The position numbers and the translations under genes are program-made. Under the pieces are notes generated by a model that was given only the letters and a program-made list of their open reading frames with translations, was not told where the DNA came from and made no database searches. Positions 1 through 9,941 of a stretch of 64,000 bases of DNA are shown here, piece after piece; within the stretch, counting starts at the first letter, position 1, and each line of letters begins with the position of its first letter. Origin of the DNA: Hyposmocoma kahamanoa. Its lineage: Eukaryota > Arthropoda > Insecta > Lepidoptera > Cosmopterigidae. The stretch spans positions 4,694,053 to 4,758,052 of the forward strand of contig NW_020653337.1 of assembly GCF_003589595.1 (NCBI RefSeq). The letters run 5' to 3'.

Positions 1-720
1 TTAAAGTCAGAAGGATCTAGGAAAACTGGTGATTATAGTTCGCCGCTGAATGCGCTAATGAACTAATTTGCCTTGGGTATAATGGACTCCAAATCTGGAC
101 CCTACCAAATGGATCTTATATGATAAAGTAACATGAAAAAGGCTACCAAAGACTTAGTAGAATTTGCACTGATATGTTCTAAAATAAACCGCTGAAGGAC
201 ATAAAAAGGGTTAAGTTTTTCGGGCAACCTGCAATCCAAGCTGATTTGGCAAATGCCTTTATTTAGATAATAAAATCAATGTAGAAGATTTAAGGGTAAA
301 TCCACATTCGAAATAAGAATATTTAGGTGTGACGTTCCATCCAGGTAAACCAGGAAATGTTTAAAGAACTTAATTTCGTAACAACTGTAATTGAATGAAT
401 TACATATGTAAATAATAATTTTGAGGGTTGAAGGAAATCTTTAACAAATGATACGCTCTGCGCACATAACTTATCACCCAACATTAAACGAGACAGCACT
501 TCCGATGTGAAGACATAAAGATGTCATTAGATAAAAATATCCAAACATAAATAAAAACGCAAGAGGCTTGAAAAGCCTGTCGAGGGAAGACAGTAATCTA
601 CATAAAAGATTCCACAAAGAAGATTTACAATTGCTTATCTATATTGCAATGTAAATAATAAAATTTCTTCGGAATAGTGACTGCCTCGAGTGTTAAAAGG
701 AACGATATTTCTAAAAGTAT
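1..720. other. No recognisable feature
   Basis: AT-rich, only short ORFs, no repeat matched within the window. Confidence 0.5.
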
Positions 721-912
721 CTACATATTTGCTCGATTCTTGACGATCATTGTTGGTGTTCGATCTGCCAGCTGACAGATTTGCTCGATTTTATCGATTG
801 TTACTCGCCTGTTAGTGATTGCTAAATATCAGGGTTAAAATCGAACAAATTTGTAGGCACCTACGCCTAATTGAGATGCCACAGTGTGATGGTCACACGA
901 GTTGATCAATAA

Positions 913-938
913 AAAATATGATGTCGACATCATATTTT
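913..938. repeat. Perfect 26-bp palindrome
   Basis: AAAATATGATGTC is followed immediately by its exact reverse complement. Around it (720-1110), CGATCGTC and ACTCGATTTT-like motifs recur, suggesting a decayed repeat. Confidence 0.85.
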
Positions 939-1875
939 ATCGAGTAAATGTGTAAGCATCAGACGATGGATCGTTTACTCGATTTTGTCTGACCACCTTG
1001 TGTATATATACAAGAAATACGATGCCGATCGTCTTTTACTTATACATTTACTCGTTTTGTTTGATCACACGGGTCGATCGTCAAAAAATCGAGGAAATCT
1101 GGTAGGCACCTTAAGGCAAGAAGGCAAGCCAGGGCTGATGATGTTAATTTCAAATGCCTTGAAGATTATTTTTAAATAACTTTCAAGTCCTAGCTCGAAT
1201 GTCAGCAATCCAAAACGGCATTTTTATTTCCAGCATTCGTGTACAAATTGCAGTGCGCTGGCATTTCACTTGAAATGTAAATGTTTTGTTTGTGAAAAAC
1301 CTTGCAGGAATAGCGCAACGTGCTCATTAACCTCTAGCTTTGCAGGGCAAGAGGTTGCGAAGTGCAGTTTTTGTTAGCAGTAAATTCACGGGCGAAGGAA
1401 AAGGGCTTGGAGTAAAAAAGTCAAAGATACAAAGAAAGTTGTATATGCATGCTTGACAATATCAAAAATCATTAAACATTCATCAGCTATCATATAAATT
1501 TACGAATGAGAAGTTATGAAAAAGCTCTTTACTGTTACGTACGTGTATAAAACCAAAATACTGAATTAAGATGCGTAAAAAACTTATCTCAGTGTGACGG
1601 TGGGAAAAATCGAGAAGGCCTTAAAACATAGAGCGGTATAATTTTGGAAACTTAGTGGGACACTATCAGAACTAAAAACGAAAAGGATAGATCAGTTACG
1701 TCCGATAAGCGCTATCAGGTAACTCTCCAGTTATCCGATGATTTACTCAATAAAAAAGGTACGTGGTGAAAATACCCTACCCCATATAAATAGTCCCAAA
1801 TTAGGAAATACCCTGTACTATGTGCACCTGAGATATGACTTTGACTCTCGGGTCAACAACATTTTTATAAAAAAA

Positions 1876-2100
1876 ACTCACCTCAAAAATTAATGGAATT
1901 ACATCTATTTGCCAAGTTTTAATGAAATTGGTTATCGGAATTAAGCGAAGCCGGATTCATCTTCTAGTTTGCCACCCCTAGAGGAGGAACATGTTCTTCA
2001 AATTTAAAAAAAAGATCAGTACTGAGGTACAGTTTTTCCAACAAAAAAAACATGAAAATCCATTCACAAACGAGTAATCACTTTACATACACATAAAAAA
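1876..2100. mobile_element. AACCGACTTC-family repeat, partial copy
   Basis: GGAATTACATCTATTTGCC, AGTTTTAATGAAATTGG and GTTTGCCACCCCTAGAGGAG appear in the same order as in the 47.1-kb and 60.8-kb copies. Confidence 0.6.
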
Positions 2101-2267
2101 GGCTATTTCCTCGTGCTCATACTGGGTGCTCCTGCTGGTAGAAGCACGAGGACCAATACGTCCTTATGCTCCTACAGTTAGGACCAAAAGGATAAATATG
2201 TCCTCGTGCTGTTAATAGAGTACTGTCACCTATATTTATATTTTATTGATATTGTAGTACTCGTACA

Positions 2268-2481
2268 TATGTTATACTACTTCTGCGTAGGTACTTGGTT
2301 GACAAAAATCCATGGTAGTGATCTGTTTAGCTCTTTCAGCTTGTTTCTGTATGTACATTTAAAGCACTATATTAATTTAGGGTTTCTTGATCATTCTTCT
2401 CAGGGTAATATGCTTTACGAAAGAGCGCAGTGACGATTTTAAGTGTAATTTTCTTCTTAACAATGAAATAAAGATATTTTT
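2268..2481 (+). mobile_element. LINE 3'-end fragment, same family as 48-50 kb
   Basis: It shares the stretch around ACTTCTGCGTA, the TGACAAAAATCC block, CATTCTTCTCAGGG and GTGACGATTT, in the same order as 49790-50025. It contains only the last codons and the 3' UTR and is diverged. Confidence 0.75.
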
Positions 2482-2486
2482 TACTT

Positions 2487-2650
2487 TTTCAACCGATTTG
2501 AAAAAAAGGAGGAGGTTCTCAATTATCTGTATGTTTATTTTTTGTATGTATGTTACGCGTAAACTTCGGTATTTGTAACGCGATTTTCATGATTCTTTTT
2601 TGTTGTAACGAGGGTACCTTTAGAAGGTTTTTTTTAGTACTCAATTCTGA
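2487..2650. mobile_element. AACCGACTTC-family repeat, internally deleted copy
   Basis: It starts CAACCGATTTGAAAAAAAGG and GAGGTTCTCAATT, has the ATGTTACGCG block, and ends TTTTTTTTAGTACTC. It directly follows the LINE fragment at 2268-2481. Confidence 0.6.
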
Positions 2651-3521
2651 GATTATTATTATTTTGATGTCTTTTTATTCTAGTTCAGTGTACTTATTAG
2701 ATAAGATGTCACGATAGGAGCATAAGGATATATTAGTTCTCGTGCTCCTACCAGTAGGAGCACCCAGTAGGACCATGAAGAAACGGCCAAAAAAAAAACA
2801 GTCCAATAGAGAACCTCCTGCTTTTTGAAGTCGCGGTTAGTAATAAAAGTGTATATGTACATGAAATTTTCAACTACTGAATCAATGTTTCTATTGTGGG
2901 TAACTCTTGAAAAGAAAGAGGGTAGGCAAAAATATCGCGTTAACCAACCCACTTCCACGGGCATTGTTTGTGCTCTTTATTTGGCTATCACACTTAGATG
3001 TGTCGGGAGGGTGCTCTATTAGGAAAAGGGTAGTTTTAACATAACAACCTCGGTTATATGTATACCGACTATATTTTTCTAATCGACACATATGTTTTTC
3101 CAGAGAGTATTGTGTTCAATATTAGTATATTATAGTATATTATTTTTAAGGTTCGAAAAGTAATGCTGAGCCTCCAGCAAGTGCTTTTCCCATAGATAAA
3201 CAGCTGCAGTTCACCAGCGAGGTTTATAAAAAGCTTTTTTCAATAAATGCAAGCAAATGACACAAATATGTTTATAAAAGTAAGTTCCTAGAAGCTGAAA
3301 AGCGAATACTATTTCTATCCTAAGGTTGCCTGGAAGAAATTGCTACTTAGCAATAAGGTCGTCTGTTGTACATTGGCTTACTCTGTGATACTTACATTAC
3401 TGTTCTATGTTGTCATTGTAATTTTAATGGGCATTAAAGTAGGTATATTTCATTCATTCATTCATACTATTTCTTTATTAAAAAAAAAGCTATCTATACA
3501 CAAAAATAAGTCATCTTTTTT

Positions 3522-3926
3522 AACCGACTTCAAGAAAGGAGGTTTTCAATTTAACTGTATGTTTTTTGGTAAGTATGTTACGCGATAACTTGTGAACCGA
3601 TTTCGGTGATTCTTTTTTGTTGGAAAGGGGGTACCGCAGTAGTGGTCCCACTTAATTTTGAAGAAAATATTCCACCCTGAGGGTAGCTGTTCACGTATTA
3701 AAACTTATTTTCATAAATAGCGCCTAAATTTTATAAGGAGCAATTATTTTTATGGTTCATTTTGCTATGCTCCAATTGAAGGCATTTTTCTCTCAATATA
3801 CTTTAAGCAGTGAGCACATATAGTGGCTAACTGGGGGATGCATCCGGTTTTGCGCACTTTCCGGTAACCGATTTCAATAAAACTTGGCAAATAGATGTAA
3901 TTCCACGAACTTTTGAAGTCGGGTTT
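3522..3926. mobile_element. Non-autonomous repeat with AACCGACTTC inverted ends, full length
   Basis: The left end AACCGACTTCAAG and the right end CTTTTGAAGTCGGG are inverted. The interior carries the ATGTTACGCGATAACT and TTGGAAAGGGGGTACC blocks found in further copies. About 405 bp, no coding capacity. A TTTAGTACTCTGTACTG block follows the right end and recurs beside the 47.1-kb copy. Confidence 0.7.
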
Positions 3927-4588
3927 TTTAGTACTCTGTACTGAACTTATTAGTCACTTAAATATCGTATGTAATGGTCAAATAATAAAAATGGATTTTC
4001 ATACGGATTTCGCGGACAACGTCAGGAAATGATTTGTTTTTAATTTTGAAGTGTGGCTAAAATTACTCTGTTGGCGTGTTCTTTGTTCAAAAGCGAACGT
4101 GTTTGAACATGTCTAGGAAATGATAATTATTGGCTGGTTTGTCTTGGTAGTGTATGTCACACCAACTTTTAGATCAAAATTTTAGGGTTCTTGAGCCTAT
4201 CATGTTGTCTCAGTTACTAATAAAAAGTGTACAACAGACACACAGTGCAACAGAGACTGAGGAGCCGGAAAAGCTTAATTTAATGTGACGTCGTGAACCT
4301 TTGGCGTGAAAGAGTATATTTGTCCGCTTCTGAGAGTCTTCATCTTGGACACGAATTGCCGTTGCCGATCGGGAAATCATTAAACAGGCTTTGAACTTAG
4401 GTCGGCCGAAGTAAGGGCAATTTGTCCAGGTGGGGATTTTCGGATGTTTCTAACCTGTATTGTTGGTGAGTTGCGATTTAAATGATGACCCACCTTGCCC
4501 TAATATCTGCACGATTAAGAATTTAATGGCAGCTATAAGCGACGCGGTCGGCGTGGCTGAGTTCTGGGCCACAATAATATAGTGTATC

Positions 4589-4980
4589 TATCGAGTTCTT
4601 AGGTTTTCGCGATTATTACACATAGGAAATGAAACTATTTTTCCGGATTTAAATCGTGTATATTTGTTTTTTCAAACAAACCGACGTTTCGGGCCCTTTA
4701 CAGGTCCCATGGTCACGATTGACTGGCGTGGTACAGTCTTCAACCAGTTATGTCTAATATTGATGCAAACCAGCTTATTTTTCACTATAGTTACAATAGT
4801 TATTAATTAAATACCTTATTTTTAATTTTACAAAGAAAACATTCCAATTTACGCTACATTAAGTTTTACAAATTATTTTATTAATTAATTAAATTAATTA
4901 ATAAATAGTTTTCGCGCGTTTAATTGTTTGAAAAAATAAATATACGCGATTTAAATCCGGAAAAATAGTTTCATTTCCTA
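4589..4980. mobile_element. Penelope-related non-autonomous element with 13-bp TSD
   Basis: AATATAGTGTATC at 4576-4588 recurs at 4981-4993, flanking 392 bp. Inside, about 57-bp imperfect inverted repeats lie at 4623-4680 and 4926-4980, with GGAAATGAAAC and TTTAAATC blocks. GACGTTTCGGGCCCTTTA at about 4682-4699 is the Penelope-type terminal motif in reverse. Long, variable target duplications and inverted terminal repeats fit Penelope-type insertions. No coding capacity. Confidence 0.65.
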
Positions 4981-5153
4981 AATATAGTGTATCCCTCTCC
5001 TAACTGTACGCATCTGACATTTTTGTCATATCTATAGAAGACGTATGGTCTTACTTGCTTTCGAAACATATTACTAACATCATGAAAAACAACTTTTGTT
5101 CCGTGAGTTTTAATAATTCGTTAGATTTTACATTCGTTCAAAAAATAAATAAA

Positions 5154-5361
5154 GATCTGAGAGGCACTGTCACTGCGCCCCTCACCCTTAGACATAAGTT
5201 GACAAATCCCATGTGCCGTAATTTCACCAGCACCCTTACACTTCAAAACCGAAACACAGTAATGCTGACATTACTGCTTGGCAACTGAAATAATTAAGAT
5301 GGCAGTACTACCCTACTACCCTGGACGAACTCTTTTACAAGGAGCTCTACTGCTACTAGGC
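5154..5361 (-). mobile_element. Repeat family E, minus strand
   Basis: Reverse complement of the 50.5-kb repeat: CACTGTCACTGCGCCCCTC, then AAGATGGCAGTACTACC and GGACGAACTCTTTTACAAGG. Confidence 0.7.
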
Positions 5362-5560
5362 TCTACGGCTTGCACATCGGTTTTCATGATGTCACCATCT
5401 CTGAGGTCCCGGGTGCGATCCCTGGCCAAGTCAATGTGGTAAACTAACTTTTCTATATTGTCTCGGGTCTGGGTGTCTTTGCTACCGTCGTTATTCCTGA
5501 TATCCATAACACAAGTGCTCTAATTACTTACCTTGGGATCAAAGCAATGTATGTGAATCT
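5362..5560 (+). mobile_element. SINE family D
   Basis: CGGTTTTCATGATGTCACC, TGAGGTCCCGGGTGCGATCC (mutated B box), TCGGGTCTGGGTGTC and ATCCATAACACAAGTGC match the 47.9-kb copy. Confidence 0.7.
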
Positions 5561-5574
5561 GTTGGATAACGACT

Positions 5575-5765
5575 GTATCATATTAGCGAAGTGGATGCTT
5601 GGGTGGTTCGGACACATAAATAGTACCAAAGAAAGAAGATTAATGAAAAACATTAATAAGGCGAATGTGAGCGGACAATTTGGTAAGGGCCGACTTAGGG
5701 GAACTGCCTGCAGGCTTATTCCCTGAACGCAATAAGGCAAGGGCAATATAATCTGTGCATGCACA
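5575..5765 (+). pseudogene. Non-LTR retrotransposon C-terminal remnant
   Basis: One frame reads AKWMLGWFGHI, then a Lys-rich stretch and GKGRLRGT, the usual end of LINE polyproteins (WFGHV...GRPR). Stop codons and indels interrupt it. It resembles the remnant at 19.6-19.8 kb. Confidence 0.5.
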
Positions 5766-5879
5766 GGAACCTTATGAGTTGAGGTCCTGACTCCAGATCA
5801 CCCTATGGACAACGCGGACCCGTTGTGCATTGCACAACTAACGGTTGCCACCGCTAAGCCGTTGAATCTAAATTCATTT

Positions 5880-5992
5880 TATTATTGATACAAAGATCAA
5901 ACAAACTTAAAAAAAAACTTTTATGTCACTGGACTCGAACCAGTGCCTGATGCCTCACCGTGGCTACTAATCTTTCCAATTAAGCTACATAT
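5880..5992 (-). mobile_element. tRNA-derived SINE, family B
   Basis: On the minus strand GTAGCTTAATTGG (A box) and CACTGGTTCGAGTCCAGTG (complete T-arm, B box) are followed by a body reading TTTGATCTTTGTATCAATAA. The acceptor stem does not pair and there is no anticodon arm of normal form, so it is not a tRNA gene. Confidence 0.7.
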
Positions 5993-7108
5993 CGATAAAC
6001 AAATTTAAGAAATTTGTGTATATGCTTGTTGAGGACCTTTGTACTGAGTTTATAAGACTTTTTTGCCGCAGCGCCACCAGTCGGATTGAAGGAATTTCTC
6101 TTTGTGTTTGATCGTTTGTTTGTATCAATAATAATAACAACTAGGGTATGAATATCATGTTCGTAAAAGCATCATGATATTCGAAAATAAAAACATACTG
6201 ATTGTAGCCTTTTTACCACGTATAGGATTTATAACTGACTATCTGTGACCTAAAAATTTAGATCTCGAGCTATTATCATGATAGATATTGCATTTTCAGT
6301 CCACATTATCAATTGGTGCAAATAGAATAATCATATATTTGACCTTGAACTTCTCTAGAACATTTTCTTCTTCTTTATCTACAACTAACTATGCAGCAGT
6401 GGTGGATATATGAAAGAAAATAATGATAAAGTTAAGCATTAAAAACTGCAAACCTAGTCATTTCCCGTTCAACACCTACTACTAAAATAGTAAAATAAAA
6501 AATAAAAAAAAGTTTTATATGTTTGGCGCATCTTGAACTACAATCAGCGAGTACTTTGAGCTGATTGGCAAATCCTGCAAGCATTATAGTGTCCTCGGTA
6601 CGATTAAAAACAAGACTGTTAAACAGAATAATAAGCTACTAGTGGTAGAGATATCTGTTGAAGCAGAATCAACTTGGGAAGATAACACCGACGAATGACG
6701 GCTGCTCCTACCACAAAAAAGCAAAACTGTGCCTCGGATTAAAGACTACAACAAAATACGTTTTAAAGTATGTCATTTTCATATTAGGACTTTTCTATCC
6801 CCTATCCAGTTAAAGAAATACGTCATTATTATTATCGACTTATTATTTGCTATCTCATTCCACAGATCTCCATTCAGCGATGACAACTACTCCTCTATAT
6901 TTAAGAAGCATTAGACAAAAACAGAAACAAACAAAAGTACCAGAAACCTTGTATTTCACCAAAACAAACGTCTTAATTTCATTATCAGGTATAGTTTTCC
7001 CACAAACATTAGTGAGAAACATAAGGAACCATCAAAGGCTATAAAAATAATCCGCAAACGGTCGACTCCTTTGAAAAGGAAATTATGTGAGTGATGTAGG
7101 AAAGAAAA
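5993..7108. other. No recognisable feature
   Basis: A stop-bounded stretch of about 50 codons near 6540-6697 has a protein-like look (TISEYFELIGKSCKHYS) but no family is recognised. Otherwise AT-rich sequence. Confidence 0.4.
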
Positions 7109-7665
7109 TCAGGCTCGTTAGGTGTAAGCGCTGGAGCGTTACTAACGTTTCCTCAATGGGCTCTTACGGCGCGATCGGATTCGAGTCACGAGAAACAGCG
7201 GATCATATCGACATTTCGAAATTTCGAGTTTTAAAATAGTACTAACATCGGAAGTGTCCTGGATAAAATATAAGCATGTTACTCATAAGCACTAATGCGT
7301 TGCCGACGTCACCTCAACGCATTCTTATGGCACGATAAGACTCAAGTCTTGAGAAACAACGGATAATATCAACAGTTGTTGATTTATTTAGCAGGTTGAC
7401 ATTAAATCTTTACTGAATCTTAAAATTTTACATTTATATAATTGGATTTCTTGGTGATACCAAAAGCTAAACCGTTAAAGTGTTGCTAACGTTGCTTCAA
7501 TATCTCTATAAAATTCAAGTCCTGAATAAGAATTTTACACGAGTAATTCCTACGTTACGTGGTTAAGAAAATTAAGCTTGTTAGACGTAAGCGCTGGAGC
7601 GTTGCTTACTTTGCCTCAATGGGCTCTTATGACTCGGTAGGATTTAAGTCATAAGAGACAGGAAA
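7109..7665 (+). repeat. Four diverged copies of an approx. 100-bp unit
   Basis: Units at about 7109, 7276, 7454 and 7573 share a GTAAGCGCTGGAGCGTT-like start, CCTCAATGGGCTCTTA and an ATTCGAGTCA-like box. The first and last are closest to each other. Spacing is uneven (about 120-180 bp). Possibly serial SINE-like insertions. Confidence 0.6.
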
Positions 7666-8137
7666 GTAATAATTTTCATATAGTATACACAGGATATATT
7701 GAATGACATAGGATTGCAATTGCTCTTAAACTGTATAATAAGGTGGAAGAGATATCTGTCTGTTCAGAACCAGTCTGAGACGGAAAGATCTTTGTCCGGC
7801 TTTGAAGGTGTAGCAAACTCATTAAATAAGCAATTAGTGAAATACACTTGTAAACTTAATCTTAACATTATACGCCCAAAGAACGTAGCCTTGATTAGAT
7901 ACAATTATCAAATGAAATTTAGCCGATACGTGTTTTTAGTATAAAATTATTTGAAAAAAATAACGTTCACTGTTAGTATACATGGATAATATGAACTATT
8001 GAAGTTCTTTTACCTAGTACTAGGTGGAATTACAATCAATTTACTGAAAGTAAGAAATCCTAAAACATCCATCAATGAGAGCTATGTCCCAAAGCTCCAT
8101 AGATTTTATTCTTTGGAACGTAACTACGGCTACAAGG

Positions 8138-8141
8138 GAAC
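8138..8141. repeat. Target-site duplication GAAC (partner at 16597-16600)
   Basis: GAAC abuts the first base of the 5' LTR, and GAAC again follows the last base of the 3' LTR. A 4-bp duplication is usual for gypsy-group integrases and shows that both ends are original. Confidence 0.93.
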
Positions 8142-8396
8142 TGTTATATATGCATATGTACAGGCGATGTATGTGAGTATTTACGCCATTGCAGTGCATT
8201 TGCACGTGGATGGTGTCAATGCCTACGACAGCGTTTTTGCATACATGTAATTTCATTTCCCTCGTGAGGCAGTCAGTCTGATTTGAGCTTTGTGACGGAC
8301 GGTTCGTTTTCTTGTAACGTTTTATTCAATTAAAATTATTTGTGTAAACCAAAAAAACTATTTTTTAAAAAGTGTCCTGAGACCCACCCCGTAACA
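8142..8396 (+). repeat. 5' LTR (255 bp)
   Basis: It starts TGTTATATATG and ends CCCCGTAACA, so the ends are a 5-bp inverted repeat TGTTA/TAACA. It is base-for-base identical to 16342-16596. A TCAGTC initiator-like motif lies at 8273-8278, and an ATTAAA poly(A)-like hexamer at 8329-8334. The initiator assignment is inference from the TCAGT motif common in arthropod promoters. Confidence 0.97.
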
Positions 8397-8397
8397 G

Positions 8398-8415
8398 TGG
8401 TGTCAGAAGTGGGAT
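8398..8415 (+). promoter_or_regulatory. Primer binding site, tRNA-Leu type
   Basis: Eighteen bases beginning TGGTGTCAGAAG, one base after the LTR end, are the reverse complement of the CCA-bearing 3' end of animal tRNA-Leu. This is where minus-strand DNA synthesis would be primed. The tRNA match is from recall of metazoan tRNA-Leu 3' ends. Confidence 0.88.
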
Positions 8416-8981
8416 CTTCAGGAAAAAATTTTGACTATTTAGTGTGTGCACAAATATAATAATAAACACGCTGTGTCCAACCGTCCTCCTAACTCAAAAT
8501 TGTTACACATCGCGTCAAAATCTAAAGAACTCATCCTCGTTCAGACTCGTTAAACGAACTTAGTGCCCGACTCCTGTGTTCATCAGTTTAAGTGCGTCCA
8601 AGTGATACGCAATAAATACCATTTCGCTAATCTGCCGCTGTATCCTGATATCTCGCTGTATCCCGTTCTACTCATATTCTGCTCCTGATATCTCGCTGTA
8701 TCCCGGACAACATCTCGTCAACTACTTACGAAGACTCCGTGCTGCCCAACGCGCCGCTGCTACGTCTCGTTCCTGAAAATATGAAGCTGCTGGTGCTCCT
8801 GTGAGTCAAAATATTTTATCACTTTGTTGTTGCCATTCAGTATACTTTACCTTAATCACCAAACGTTTTCTGACGTTAAGGCTTAGAAACTTGTGCACCG
8901 TCTCTTTTTATTTCTTCTCTTTCTTCCTCTCCCGAGACCTGAAACAAACCTCTATAAAAAAAAAAAAAATAAATAAAAAAA
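8416..8981 (+). promoter_or_regulatory. Untranslated leader with 22-bp direct repeat
   Basis: No AUG is seen between the LTR end and 8781. A 22-bp sequence starting TCCTGATATCTCGCTG occurs twice, at 8643-8664 and 8683-8704, 40 bp apart. A poly(A)-rich run precedes the gag AUG at 8982. The leader probably carries packaging and splicing signals. The repeat has no function I can assign. Confidence 0.7.
8781..8806 (+). promoter_or_regulatory. Leader AUG / 7-codon uORF overlapping a splice donor
   Basis: ATG at 8781 is the first AUG of the leader. In unspliced RNA it opens a 7-codon, leucine-rich reading frame ending at TGA 8802-8804. A strong donor, GTGAGT, occupies 8801-8806. Splicing there leaves 20 coding bases (phase 2). 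The acceptor at 14214-14215 supplies one base and then continues in the env frame. The short hydrophobic N-terminus would start a signal peptide for Env. The pieces are visible in the sequence; actual splicing is inferred. Confidence 0.65.
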
Positions 8982-9905
8982 ATGCCTGATACGAAAGAAA
9001 CGACGGAATTCCCAACTAGTGTATTATGCAGTTTTATTAACGTTTACAGAGGAGAGCGTGATGCTCTGCCCGCGTTTTTGACAAACTGTCAAAATGCCTT
9101 AGAGCTGGCCACAACAATACAAAAAGGCCTCCTACTAAAATACATTATATCTCGTCTAGAAGGCAAAGCACAAATAGCCTGTTCAAACAGAGTTTTTGAC
9201 GACTTCAAAGACCTTAAGTCCTTCTTGAAGCAAAACTTTGGTGAAACCAAACATTATAATCACTTATTGTTGCAACTCCAATCATGTTAACAACAAACAA
9301 GTGAATCCGTAGCCCAGTACTCCCTGAGAGTTGAAAAGTGTTTGACTGACCTCCAGTCCGAGATCCACAACTCCGATTCCTTCAAAAAGGACCTTCCGGG
9401 TAGGTTAGCCATGACGGAAGATCTAGCTTTATACACCTTTTCTTTAGGGTTAAAACCGACCCTTAGCACCTTTGTCCGGTCTCAGTGCCCCAAAACCCTT
9501 AACGGGGCTGTCAATATCGCTATGGAAGAAGAAAAGATACAAAACTTGCAATCGAAGAGTAATGCAGCTTTTACTTCTAAATCTTGTAAATTTTGTAACA
9601 AAAGCGGACACACAGAATCCGAATGTTATCACAAAAATAAGCCGACAAAACCTACTATATTTCCATCTACCTCACGAAGCCCGGCTGCCCCACCTATCAT
9701 ATGCCGATATTGTAAAAATATTGGCCACGACATTTCCCAATGTCGAAAACGACAGTTTAATAACGCTCGTAACTTTAACAATAACAGCAACGCCAGGCCG
9801 TCAACATACCACCAACAAAAGTACCTGGACTACGCTCCGATTACACATTGTAACGAGAATAACGATGATTCCCACGACGACGACGGTGAGAACACAAAAA
9901 ACTAA
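8982..9905 (+). CDS. gag: Gag, interrupted by one in-frame TAA (9288-9290)
   Basis: Gag forms the virus-like particle and binds the genomic RNA. The frame opens at ATG 8982. The first 102 codons look like a gypsy-group capsid region. A TAA at 9288-9290 stops it, but the same frame then stays open to TAA 9903-9905. The second part carries two CX2CX4HX4C zinc knuckles (9585-9626 and 9702-9743), the nucleocapsid signature. The stop end overlaps the pol frame and carries the frameshift site. With identical LTRs, the TAA is either a fresh mutation, a family-wide readthrough stop, or a sequencing error. This copy is probably unable to make full Gag unless the stop is read through. Confidence 0.92.
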
Positions 9906-9941
9906 GTAAGCGTTTTCCGTATATGTGCCGACGGAAACACG
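9896..9941 (+). promoter_or_regulatory. -1 ribosomal frameshift signal at the gag-pol junction
   Basis: The heptamer A AAA AAC (9896-9902) is in the gag phase required for simultaneous -1 slippage and sits right before the gag stop TAA 9903-9905. After 8 nt, a stem-loop follows: 9911-9920 pairs with 9931-9941 (10 bp, one bulged C at 9938, 10-nt loop). The pol frame is open from 9890, so a slip at this site enters pol directly. All elements and spacings match the known -1 frameshift architecture. Confidence 0.88.

Noticed and set aside
5925..5990. tRNA gene on the minus strand
   Set aside because: The T-arm is perfect but the acceptor stem does not close and the same head occurs in other family-B SINE copies.
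7999..8250. 83-codon ORF running into the 5' LTR, and its counterpart 16250-16450
   Set aside because: Both share the same LTR-derived C-terminus and have unrelated starts; they are LTR read-through by chance.
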